Positions 1 through 9,660 of a stretch of 45,800 nucleotides of DNA are shown piece by piece. The stretch's first letter is position 1. Each line of letters begins with the position of its first letter. The stretch lies in NCBI GenBank assembly GCA_943704425.1, contig CALSCP010001478.1, forward strand, positions 15,473-61,272. The letters are read 5' to 3'. The notes beneath the pieces are model-generated. The model was not told where the DNA came from. It worked only from the letters and a program-made list of their open reading frames with translations, and did not search any database. The stretch is from Ministeria vibrans ATCC 50519. Taxonomy: Eukaryota; Opisthokonta; Filasterea. A program made the position numbers and the translations under genes.

Positions 1-139
1 GGGGGGGGGAAGGAACAGAGTGATAGAAGAAAGAAACAAAAGATAGAAGAAGAAAACAAACTGATAGGAAAAAAAAAGAAACAACGAGGTATAGAGGAAA
101 GAAATAAAGTAATCGAGAGAGAGAGAAGAGAATCAATAC

Positions 140-632
140 CTTTTTCACTTTGCGGAGTTTGTCAGTGACAAAGAAAGTGAAGCGGTGCGCCTCATCCTGT
201 TCGGTGCCATCACCAAGGATGTTGCGAAAGGGCCGGATGTGGCTCTCGAGAAGCACTTCATGCCCATCAATCTCATCGATGCGGTACATGTAGCGCGCAT
301 TGGGTGCCTAATAAGAGGATGAAAGTGCGTGAGGAAGGAAGAGGAAGGAGTACGAAAATGTCAGCAATACTCTTTTAAGGACATCTGAGCGCGCTAGAAC
401 TTCTTCGACGGTGATGGATGTGCTGGCAATAAGTGGAAAGTTGGAGAGTGCTTCAAAGACGCCAAAACGAAGGGCGATCAGTGAGGCAGAGGGTCGAACA
501 ATGTGACATCTACGAAGCAAAACTGAGTAAGAAACAACTGCCAAATCCTTCTTGGCACATGAATTCACATACACTCGACTCAATCTCTCTCTCTCTCATA
601 AATCACTCACAAAGTTGAATCACACACACACA

Positions 633-688
<56 letters not shown>

Positions 689-990
689 TACATACTTATA
701 TGTAAATAATTATGTACAATACAATATATATTATAAAATATATATAGTGACTCTCTGTCTCTCCTGCTCAGTCATACTGATTGATTTCGTCTGGGATGAC
801 ACAGCCTGGTTCGAGTCTACGCACTGTACAGTTGTGCTCAATGTACCATCCGCGAAACTGCGCTGCGTACGCCGGAAGACTCGCTCGGATTTCAGATTCC
901 GTCAAATGTTGATCCTACTCAAAAAAAAAAGATCAATACAATATTACTTACAATAAACCGAATAAACAATCGGGCGATTCAATGCAAGTG

Positions 991-1072
<82 letters not shown>

Positions 1073-2064
1073 TTGAGTGTGGGTGTTTGTGTGTTTGTAT
1101 ATGTACACGTATGCGTGGGCATAGAGTGTGTTTAATGTGCTACCTTTGCAAGGACAGTGACCACTGACTTGTCTGGAAGCACAGCAAAGAGTGGTAAGCG
1201 ATGTGACTCTGTTCGATCCGTCGGTGCCTCTGTGTCAGATCGCTTCTCAGGCTCGTCATCGTTTCCGCTACAGAACATTAATAACAATGGAATTATACTT
1301 ATAATGGTTAATACCCTAACATGCTGAATGTTTCGTCCTCTTGGCACTCGTCGTCGTCTTCCGGCATGAGCGAGTCGATAATGTCGCTGAGAACTCGATC
1401 AGGAAGAGAGCTACAGCAGAGAGATAGTGTGTGTGTGAGAGAGAGAGAGAGAAAGAAACAAAGTGATAGAGAGAGAGAGAAACAAACAAAGTGATAGAGA
1501 GAGAGAAAAAGAAACAAAGTGATAGAGAGAGAGAGCACAGCCAACGTTACAGATGACGGTCAAGCGAGTGGCAGAGGGCACGCGTACCTTTTGGGGCGGG
1601 ACGAGCCGGTCGTCCAGAAGTCCATCATGTCCACAATGTCGCCCATCCACTCCTGCGTCTCGGTTTCCGTCTACACAGACACACCTTTATAAGCAACGCC
1701 CGCGTGCCATGCGCACCCCGGGAAGGCAGTGCGGCGCGTGGCGTACCGTGGCAAGCAGCGTGAATGTTTTGCTTGGCGTCGCGACATCAAAGGCCATTCC
1801 GGAGAGCTCCTTCTTCACATTGGGAGTCATTGAGATGTGTTCGATGTCGGCCAGCGACAGCGCCCCGCTCGGCTCGGTGTCGTCCGCCTCACGGTAGTAG
1901 TACAGAAAGCCATCGGCTGTAGCAAATTGTCGTTTTAACACTCCAAAAATTTGAAAAGAACGAAAAAAAAAAAAAGCAAAACCTTTCAGTTGAAAATATC
2001 TCCTGTTCCAACGCTTGACGTGGTCACTGCGTTTCAACAAGAACCCCGAGCGCTCCTTGGGCGG
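140..2064 (-). CDS. PH-domain protein, multi-exon, 3' end beyond window
   Basis: Pieced together from exons at 2064-1983, 1916-1747, 1670-1588, 1410-1315, 1267-1144, 914-about 803, 522-371 and 307-140; all junctions have AG acceptors and keep frame. The first three exons encode a pleckstrin homology domain: an opening GFLLKR with a RRYFQL strand, an LYYY strand, and a closing helix with the invariant tryptophan in TQEWMGDIVDMM. PH domains usually bind phosphoinositides or proteins at membranes. The last two exons contain a TVEEVL segment, a YRIDEIDG strand and a final RFTFF strand, which loosely resemble a Ras-association fold. An exon ending at 2188 may lie upstream, so the start is unresolved. 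The donor after the exon at 914 is weak (GTGTCA, or a GC donor). The gene continues past the left edge. PH is well supported; the rest is inference. Confidence 0.6.
621..684. repeat. (CA)n microsatellite
   Basis: An almost pure CA tract, interrupted once by CATA, within an intron of the PH-domain gene. A purer (TG)n tract of about 80 bases lies in the next intron at 991-1070. Confidence 0.95.
991..1070. repeat. (TG)n microsatellite
   Basis: A long uninterrupted TG tract inside an intron of the PH-domain gene. It produces spurious poly-Val-Cys reading frames. Confidence 0.95.
1440..1535. repeat. GA-rich tract with AAACAAAGTGATAGAGAG units
   Basis: Three copies of the dispersed unit AAACAAAGTGATAGAGAG set in GA dinucleotides, within an intron of the PH gene. 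The same unit recurs at 6558-6580, 6996-7090, 10481-10530, 17359-17505, 38576-39160 and 45654-45760. Confidence 0.85.
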
Positions 2065-2189
2065 CTACGGAGCACAGAAATGGATGAGACGGTCGATGAG
2101 GAAACGACATATTATTATTATGATACCATAGGTCACAAGAAGAAGGAGGAGGAGGAAGGGCGGCAGGCGACGTGACACGCAACTCACCC

Positions 2190-2533
2190 AAGAGCCAGCT
2201 GCGGTAACTGAGCAAATGGAAAAGAATCAAAAGAGTAATGACTGACTGGTATGAACTCCAAAATCTAATAATTAAGTCATGACGCTTATCACACGTTGCG
2301 AAAGGGCACTTAAGAAGTGTTAACAGGAGGCTAGTCACTCAGTACTGACTACTGACTACTCACTACTGCCACTCTGCCAGTAGTCAGTAGCCTCAGCCTT
2401 TTGCTTTCGTTCTTGACCCTTCTTAAGCTTCTTTACCCGATCGATCGTTAAAATATTTCTTATTATTATTCGTTTACGCCTTTTTTTCCAATATTAATTA
2501 TTTTTTTAAAAAAAGAATTAAAAAGGGAAAATA
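2190..2533. other. Divergent intergenic region with a 12-bp inverted repeat
   Basis: Separates the minus-strand PH gene from the plus-strand membrane-protein gene. It holds a perfect inverted repeat, with arms at 2349-2360 and 2379-2390 and an 18-base spacer, followed by an AT-rich stretch up to the ATG at 2534. No open reading frame here looks real. A shared promoter region is inferred from position only. Confidence 0.5.
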
Positions 2534-5038
2534 ATGCTAAGGCTCTTGCTGGTACTGCTGCCGGTGGCGGTTCTGGGTGTGTGGGAGGCGTGCCCTATCA
2601 ACAGCTACCGGGCGAGCGAGGGGGCGGCCTCGTGCCTTGCGTGCGTGTGTTACGGGCACGGCTCTGCAACGCTCTACGCTGCATCGGGCGTCGTGCAGAT
2701 GTGCAACCCGCGCGGGGGGCAGTGCAACTGTGACCCAGCGTCGAACACGACGGGTCCGCACTGCGCGTCGTGCCGGCCCGGCTTCTTTCGGCGTCTTCAA
2801 GGGGCGTATGTCTTCTCGGCCGACGACCGATGCACGAGCTGCAGCTACGAGAGCCCTCAAGCGTGCGCCGTGTCGACCCTCAGCGACGGCTGCGCCCCCT
2901 GCAACTGTCTCTATGGCCTCTCCGGCAACACTAGCGACTGCGACGGAGACTCGGGACGATGCGCTGGCTGCTCAGGCGTTGGTTGCTCTGATCCGGGCGC
3001 TGGAAACCTCTTTTGGATCGCTCTGGTTGTGTCGCTCCTTTACATTATCAAGTTCTCTCTGTGGCTCCTCATCCGCCATCGCATCGCGTCCGCACGCGGC
3101 GAAGGCTTTGCCCAGCGCTCTTACAAGGTCGACAATAACCCGGGGCTCGATGGCATTGCACCTGTGGCCCGTGCCACTAAACCGAAGACGAGCAGCAGCA
3201 TCGCGAGCTTTGGCAGCCGTGGCTCGGGCGACGCATCGCGCTCGAAAAAGTCCAAGGGCAAGGGATCGGACACGCTCTCCGAGTCATCCTACGACTACGA
3301 TGCCTTCCCCATGATGACCGTTGCGCCCATACCCAGCAATAGCGGTCGGGTTTCGTCGACACGCGACGCACAGGCTCGCCTAGAAGCAGAGGAGGAGGAC
3401 TTGCGTGTCAAGTCGGTGGCTCAGGCTCGGCTCGAGCGGGAAAAGCTCGACGCGCGCATCCAACGCAGCCCCATGGGTTCGATGCTGGGCGGCCGATCGG
3501 TCCAGGCACCCGTCGAGTCCATTGTCATGAGTCCCTTTGATGGTGATTCGGATGATGTTGGCGAGGACGAGCACAGCGACAAGCCAAAGGTGCGCATCAA
3601 CCCGTTCCGCAAGACACCCGCCGATCGCAACTCGTTTGTGGTCACGTGCGCCGACTCGTTTGACCCGAGTGACGCAAAGGAAGTGGCTGCGACGGTGGCG
3701 ACAAAGGGGACGGCCGACGACGACATCGACGGTGGCATTGATGGAGCGCTTGAAAACAACAACAACGTGGACGAGTTGGGCGAGTACCTTGAGATGGAGC
3801 CTGCAGCTCAAGCGGACGAGTATGTGCAGATGACGCCCTACGGCGACAAGAACGAAAAGGACGATGGCGAGTCAGCGATGTTGCAGAGCACGCCGACGGG
3901 TTCGGAACATGACGAAGGACCACCACAAATGGAGGAGGAAGAAGAAGAGGAGCATGAGGAAGAAAAGGAAGAAGAAGAGAAGAAAGCGGACGAAAAGGTC
4001 GCTCTATCGTTTGCGATTGCTCCGCTGTCGGACAAGGAGGAAGAAAAGGAGGAAGAGCGTCCGGCTAACACATTGTCGTTTGCGAATGCTCCGCTGTCGG
4101 ACAAGGAGGAAGAGAAGGAGGAAGAGCGTCCGGCTAACACATTGTCGTTTGCGAATGCTCCGCTGTCGGACAAGGAGGAAGAGAAGGAGGAAGAGCGTCC
4201 GGCTAACACATTGTCGTTTGTGAATGCTCCGCTGTCGGACAAGGAGGAAGAGAAGGAGGAAGAAGAAGAGCCCTTTTCGTTTGTGCGGCACTCATTTATC
4301 GAAGGAGACACTCTCACTTCAGGAGATGGGGAAGACCAACGGCCGACAGAGGCGACAGCAAGTGTCACAGCAACGACGGCGACCTCACTCCCAAACACGT
4401 ACTCGTTCAAGTTTGACAGCGACGACGACGTTGGGCTTGCCGACAACGAAGGAGATTTCGTGGACATGGACTCGGTGCAGTTCGTCGCGGCACAAAAAGC
4501 GGCATCTGCAGCGCAAGAATTGTCCGCGTCAAAGGGAGAAAGCGAAGAGGAGGAGAAGGCGGATGAGGAGGAAAAGCCGAAAAAGTCACTCTACTCCAGT
4601 GTCGACTTTAGTGTCGACGTGCGTCCCTCGTCCAGCACCTCTCTCCCACGCGTACCGCCTACAACAGAAAAGGCCGACGACGATCTCGAAGAGGCAGCAC
4701 AAGACAGCAACAGCAGTCCACCAGCGGCGTACACCAGTCCGATTGCGTCTCCGCCTCGTGCTCGCGTGTCCATGGTCACAAGCGATGCGGTCATGTTCGA
4801 CGACGATATTCCCGAGGGAGACGGCTGGGTGAGCGACAGCAAGGATGACGATGGTGTAGCGGAGAGTCCGCCTCCCTCGGCACCTGGCGTTCTTCGCTCC
4901 GCCATGAAGAAGAAGAAGAAGATGCCATCGTTGCTGCGCAAGGTGTCTTTCAACGGCGACGTTGTTGCTGTCGCTGGCGTTCCGTTTCCCAACGAGATAA
5001 TCTCCGACGGCGAAGATGAAAATCCTTTTGGGTTTTAG
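2534..5038 (+). CDS. Single-pass membrane protein, laminin-EGF ectodomain, acidic repetitive tail
   Basis: An intronless 834-residue protein. A hydrophobic signal peptide (about 1-19) leads into a cysteine-rich ectodomain (about 20-155). This has a laminin-type EGF module (a CVCYGHG start, spaced CNC and CASC cysteines, then RPGFF) and a second, less regular module. A transmembrane helix spans about 158-181 and is followed by a basic RHR stop-transfer stretch. The cytoplasmic tail is about 650 residues, very rich in Glu, Asp and Ser, and contains a 23-residue tandem repeat. Near the end a RKVSF sequence matches the RVxF docking motif for protein phosphatase 1, and the C-terminus carries NPF, an EH-domain binding motif; INPF also occurs near 353-357. 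It could be an adhesion or attractin/MEGF-like receptor. No orthologue is recognised, so the role is inferred. AATAAA follows at 5054-5059. Confidence 0.85.
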   Translation: MLRLLLVLLPVAVLGVWEACPINSYRASEGAASCLACVCYGHGSATLYAASGVVQMCNPRGGQCNCDPASNTTGPHCASCRPGFFRRLQGAYVFSADDRCTSCSYESPQACAVSTLSDGCAPCNCLYGLSGNTSDCDGDSGRCAGCSGVGCSDPGAGNLFWIALVVSLLYIIKFSLWLLIRHRIASARGEGFAQRSYKVDNNPGLDGIAPVARATKPKTSSSIASFGSRGSGDASRSKKSKGKGSDTLSESSYDYDAFPMMTVAPIPSNSGRVSSTRDAQARLEAEEEDLRVKSVAQARLEREKLDARIQRSPMGSMLGGRSVQAPVESIVMSPFDGDSDDVGEDEHSDKPKVRINPFRKTPADRNSFVVTCADSFDPSDAKEVAATVATKGTADDDIDGGIDGALENNNNVDELGEYLEMEPAAQADEYVQMTPYGDKNEKDDGESAMLQSTPTGSEHDEGPPQMEEEEEEEHEEEKEEEEKKADEKVALSFAIAPLSDKEEEKEEERPANTLSFANAPLSDKEEEKEEERPANTLSFANAPLSDKEEEKEEERPANTLSFVNAPLSDKEEEKEEEEEPFSFVRHSFIEGDTLTSGDGEDQRPTEATASVTATTATSLPNTYSFKFDSDDDVGLADNEGDFVDMDSVQFVAAQKAASAAQELSASKGESEEEEKADEEEKPKKSLYSSVDFSVDVRPSSSTSLPRVPPTTEKADDDLEEAAQDSNSSPPAAYTSPIASPPRARVSMVTSDAVMFDDDIPEGDGWVSDSKDDDGVAESPPPSAPGVLRSAMKKKKKMPSLLRKVSFNGDVVAVAGVPFPNEIISDGEDENPFGF
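4004..4279 (+). repeat. 69-bp in-frame tandem minisatellite in the tail
   Basis: Three full copies start at 4004, 4073 and 4142 and a partial fourth at 4211, giving an exact 69-base period (23 residues). Each unit reads roughly LSFANAPLSDKEEEKEEER followed by PANT, with single-residue differences between copies. Confidence 0.95.
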
Positions 5039-5369
5039 AACCTCAATATTCATAATAAATCTTTGTAACAAAGCATCATAATCTAAATAATAATATTGTT
5101 TGAGTCATAACAATAACAATCTTTTTTTGACGTCTTTGGCATTTTGCAGAGCACTTTGAACCACATTAATAATTGATTATTAATTCAATAAATTATGGCG
5201 AAGACAAAAAGAAAATCTGCTCCTTGTTTACTAGTTGTAGTGAACAAGTTTTCGTTTTAAAAGTTTACTCATGCGTCAAGGGAGACAAATAAAAAGAGAG
5301 AAGTTTTTACAGTCAAAGTAACACTTAAAACTTAAAAGAAATAGAATTATTATTATATCTTATCGCGTC
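5039..5369. other. Intergenic spacer, AT-rich
   Basis: Contains an AATAAA poly(A) signal at 5054-5059 for the upstream gene, then AT-rich DNA without convincing coding sequence up to the amylase ATG. Confidence 0.6.
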
Positions 5370-8214
5370 ATGAACTCGCTGGTCTCGCTTGGACTCGTCC
5401 TTACGGCAATCGTTGCGTGCGCGTCGGCCGCCGGTCAAAACGAGTGGAAGTCTCGTGTGATCTATCAACTTTTGACCGATCGATTCGCCCCGTCGTCGCC
5501 TCCGTCGTCGCCGTGCGGCGATCTGCGCAGCTACTGCGGTGGAAACTTTGATGGAATCGGTACGGCGTGGGGCAGTAGTTGCGGCGACAGTTTGTCGGTC
5601 AAACGTTCGTTTTGTTTCGTAACCGCATTCACAATTGCGCCCGCAGAACCACGGGTTTCCTTGAATAGAATTGGCATGGTGTCATTGACGATACTATTTC
5701 CGCGGAGAGTGATCGAGAATCGCGCTTCGGTTGGGGGTTTCTTGCTTTTTACGTGATATATCGCAAAATTGTTGGATCCATTTGAGCTGACCAATCGAGC
5801 AATTCGCATCCAACGCCTGCGCACTTGGTGGTATCACGTTTGTTTGTGCAGTATGGCCTTGTTGCAGCGAACAATGTGGTCTTTTAAGACCTGTCATTTG
5901 CGTTAGGATGATTTATCATTGATTGTGTGTTTCATGACAAACTGTATTATTATTTTATTATAATAATTATTATTGTGTGTTTCATTCGTGGCATTTTTGG
6001 TTATTAATAGTGTATTTCATGCGTGGCATTCGTATTAATTGTGTGTTGCATACGTCTTGGCGTTTGAGCTCGGATGACATGAACATTGATTGTGTGTTTG
6101 ATGTAGTGAGTAAACTGGACTACATCAAGGGGATGGGCTTTGATGCGATTTGGATCTCACCGATTCCCGTCAACACTGACGGAGGCTACCATGGATATTG
6201 GGCGCAAGACATCTACCAAGTGAACGGTACGGAAACGAAAAATAATAATCAGCTCTCTCATGATAATTAATTGTTTTGTTCACAGAGCATTACGGAACCG
6301 AGGCTGATCTCAAGGCACTGGTTGACGCTTGCCACAAGCGTGGAATGTTTGTTATGCTTGATGTGGTTGCGAACCATATGGGCAACCAGCCTAATGGCAA
6401 CTTTGACGACTTTAGTCTGTTTAACCCGTTCAACTCGAGCGACCATTACCATGACTACTGTCAAATTGAGGTAAACAGAAAGTAATGAGGGGAAAACGAG
6501 GTCGAGAGAGGAGCGAGAGAGAAAAGACAGAGGGGGGGGGGGGGGGAGACGGAGAGATAGGAACAAAGTGATGGAGAGTAAGTAAACGAATGGTGCTTGT
6601 TGAGTAGGATTGGAACAACATGGACCAAGTGCGCAACTGCCGACTGGCGAATCTGCCGGATCTCAAGCAGGAGAATGAGTGGGTGTCCAAGACACTTTGT
6701 TCGTACGGCGTAGCAACATATTGATAATAATATTATCATTAATAATAATTTGCATAATCGTCGATATTTATTGTGATAGATGGGTTCAAGCGACTGTTGC
6801 CAAGTTTGGGTTCGATGGAATTCGCATTGACACTGTTCCCGAAGTGCCCGCCGACTTCTGGGCTAACTACGCAAAGGCATCGGGTGTCTTTACCATTGGT
6901 ATAGTTATAATTATAAGAATAATCATTATGTTGTATATGCGTTGTATGTGTGTGACAAAGATGGCGTGACTGCCATTACTGAGAGAAAGAGAGAGGAGGG
7001 AGAAAGAAACAAAGTGATAGAGAGAGGGGAGGGAGAAAGAAACAAAGTGATAGAGAGAAAGAAACAAAGTGATAGAGAGAAAGAAACAATGAGAGTGAGA
7101 AAAAAACATTGCATCTCAGTTTGCTCACTGTCAATTCTCTTTCTCTGTTCGTGTCACACAGGGGAAGTGGACAATGGCAGTGTGGACTACGACAAGCCGT
7201 ACCAGGGCCCACTCGACGCGATTCTCAACTACCCGCTGTACTGGACTCTGCGCGATGTGTTTCAGGAGTCCAAGACCATGACGGAGATCCAGAGCCGCTT
7301 TGCCGAGGAGAAGCAGAAGTTTAAGGACGTGACTGTGCTTGGTGTGTTTCTGGATAACCATGACAACCCGCGCTTCTTGAACATCCGCAACTCACAAACA
7401 GCGCTGAAGAATGCGCTTGCCTTTGCACTCTACTCGGTGGGCATTCCTATTGTGTATTATGGAACAGAGCAGGTACGGAAGAAGAAGTGAGCGATGATTC
7501 CTGATGCTGAGTGTTCTACGTAGGGGTTTAACGGTGGAAATGATCCCGTAAGAGAAAGAGTGACAGGCAGACAATCACAAACAATCACGCACACTTACTA
7601 TTTATTATATTTTTCCATATATGTCTCCTTTCCCGCTCTACTCTCACACAATTTTCTTCTCTAAATGCACAGGACAACCGTGAGTCGTTGTGGCCCTCGT
7701 ACGACACTCAGCACCCACTCTACCAGTTCATCAAGACATGCAATGACCTCCGCGCAAAGGTCGGTGCGCAGACAGTTGCAGAGTCTGAGCACATTCAGCG
7801 TTTTGTCGACGATACCTTTTACGCCTTTTCTCGGTACAGCATTACACACACACACAAAAAAAAAAAGTCTCATTCACTCACTCGACTGTCCTTGTGCAGT
7901 GGAAACGTTTTTATCGCGACGACCAATGGAGAATCAACACAGACACGCACCATCACATTCCATCCGTTCCATGATGGTCAAGGTATGGCGCACACAGAAA
8001 CTCCCAGAGAGAGTGAGAGACGAACATCCAGAGAGAAAGATCACAACGAAACCACTCAACGTTAATATGACACTGATCTTTTTTTTTTTTGTGTGTGTGT
8101 GTGTGTCCAGTGCTGTCCAACATTTTTGATCCGTCCGACACTGTCAATGTGGCGAACAATCAGTTTCAGGTCAACCTTGACTCGGGTCTGCCGAAGATTT
8201 ACTATCCGCAATAA
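5370..8214 (+). CDS. Secreted alpha-amylase (GH13), 10 exons
   Basis: Hydrolyses internal alpha-1,4 bonds of starch or glycogen. Exons: 5370-5559, 6107-6226, 6286-6470, 6608-6702, 6780-6898, 7162-7472, 7524-7547, 7673-7833, 7900-7982, 8111-8214; phases close exactly to 463 residues. A signal peptide (about 1-21) marks it as secreted or lysosomal. Order and motifs match the fungal TAKA type: [27 protein letters not shown], region I DVVANHMG, region [12 protein letters not shown] (nucleophile Asp), region III TIGEVDNG (acid/base Glu), region [12 protein letters not shown], then GGNDP followed by NRESLW. The usual Lys-His after region II is replaced by Pro-Glu. The C-terminal beta domain is short. 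Exon 7 is a 24-base microexon that encodes the GFNGGNDP segment. Family assignment is firm; subfamily and exact specificity are not. Confidence 0.93.
5860..6106 (+). repeat. Degenerate tandem repeat in amylase intron 1
   Basis: Four to five diverged units built on ATTGTGTGTTTCAT, often followed by TCGTGGCATT, run to the end of the 547-base intron. The last unit (GATTGTGTGTTTGATGTAG) supplies the 3' splice site. Confidence 0.6.
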
Positions 8215-8302
8215 TAAAAAAATACTCTCACACACAAACCAAAACTCCTTGTCCCTCTGGCATAAAAATAGATAGAAAAAAATATAATTATTATTCAATA
8301 GG

Positions 8303-8475
8303 TCATCTTGCAAAGAGACGCTTGACGAGCATAACCTGTCCTAACCCGCACAGAATCACCACCAGAGTCTCTAGAACAGACCACCAGAGCACACGCGAGG
8401 CATTTTCTTCGGCCAGCTGTCGCCCTGCTGCCTCTTTTAGTCGATGGTGGGTCTACACAGTGTGTAAGCGTCGCA

Positions 8476-8559
<84 letters not shown>

Positions 8560-9398
8560 CCCTCGCTCTTCATTCACTCTTACTTGGTAGTCTAAGACTT
8601 GCTTCATGTTCACGTGGATCGTTGCCATTGACGCTTCGAGTTGAGTAAGGGCCGTGGCCGTCTTGCTAATGTCCTTGGTGAGGTAGTCGTCCTCGCTCAC
8701 CTTGACCACATTCAGGTACACTGTCTTGTGCGCAATCGTGCTCATCTGATTGCTGAAACACATCTACAGAAACACACGTGGTGGTATTGGGCATGTGGGC
8801 GTGCTTGCGGAATGCCACGCACCTTGATAAATCCGTCTTGTTCGGGTTTGTACGTGACACTGTCGTATTGCACTTTGGTCCTACATGGACAAAAAAAAAG
8901 AGAGTGAAAACTTGTCGCACAAAAGACAGCAAGAAATAGAGCAAAAGCAGGTGTGTTTGGGGTAGAGGTGCACACATCACCAAACAGTATGGGGCCAGGC
9001 GAAGGAGGCGGCCGTTGGGAATGACGTGGAAGCGCTCGTTGGACGCGCGACTTACTTGTGAGCGATGATCTTGTCGTTGCCGTCCTTGATTTCCACATCC
9101 ACGTCCAGGTTGGCACCGTACACCACCTGCATTGCAATACAGACATGCCACATGTACGTGTGAGTGTCGTTTGGAGGACGAGTCTTGCTTGTGTGTGGCG
9201 CAAAGCGAACATTCAATCGATGCAGAAAATGAGCCTTACCTGAAAATCAATCACATATTCGTCTCCCGTTTTGACGTCCTCTTGGAAGCACTGCATGGCA
9301 CGCTCCTGCAGTTCAAAAGTAAGCTCATTTGCAAGGGCCAGATCAGCGATGAGCAGCATGACAAGCGTCGCAAGCAAAGTCACTCTTCTCATAGTCAT
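8303..9398 (-). CDS. p24/TMED family cargo receptor, gamma-like
   Basis: A type I membrane protein of ER-Golgi vesicles that helps load cargo into COPII and COPI coats. Five exons: 9398-9240, 9126-9056, 8880-8823, 8763-8584, 8452-8303; they sum to 205 residues, the usual p24 length. Seen are a signal peptide (about 1-23), a GOLD domain starting ELTFEL with the paired cysteines QCFQED and MCFSNQMST, a coiled-coil stalk, the RVLWWS entry to a single membrane helix, and a short cytosolic tail VKRLFAR with the basic and aromatic residues used for coat binding. The ELTFEL and HKTVY segments resemble TMED3/TMED7 more than other subfamilies. The stop lies 88 bases from the convergent amylase stop. 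The last intron contains a (CT)n tract. Confidence 0.93.
8479..8556. repeat. (CT)n microsatellite
   Basis: A pure CT tract of nearly 80 bases in the last intron of the p24 gene. Reading frames through it (poly-Leu-Ser or poly-Arg-Glu) are artefacts. Confidence 0.95.
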
Positions 9399-9660
9399 CG
9401 TCTAAGAGAGTGTTGGGGAGGAGGGGAAGGCAGCCAGCTACACTACAGCAAGGCGGAAGAGAGGGAAGGGAGAGAGAAAATGAATAACAAAAATACAAAA
9501 TACAAATTAACAATTTAATAATTATTATTATTATTTATTTTAACTAACACTAAATCACTACTAACTTGATAATAAAAGATCGATAAGTTTGATTATCAGT
9601 AAAATATTTTAGTACTAATAATTTCCATTCTTCAATCACAAAACATGACGTCTAGCACTT

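Noticed and set aside
982-1167. A poly-Val-Cys frame
   Set aside because: A translation of a (TG)n microsatellite in an intron.
8322-8763. Poly-Leu-Ser and poly-Arg-Glu frames across CT/GA tracts here and at 17245-17743, 19656-19917 and 38900-39321
   Set aside because: These are translations of dinucleotide repeats that lie in introns or spacers.
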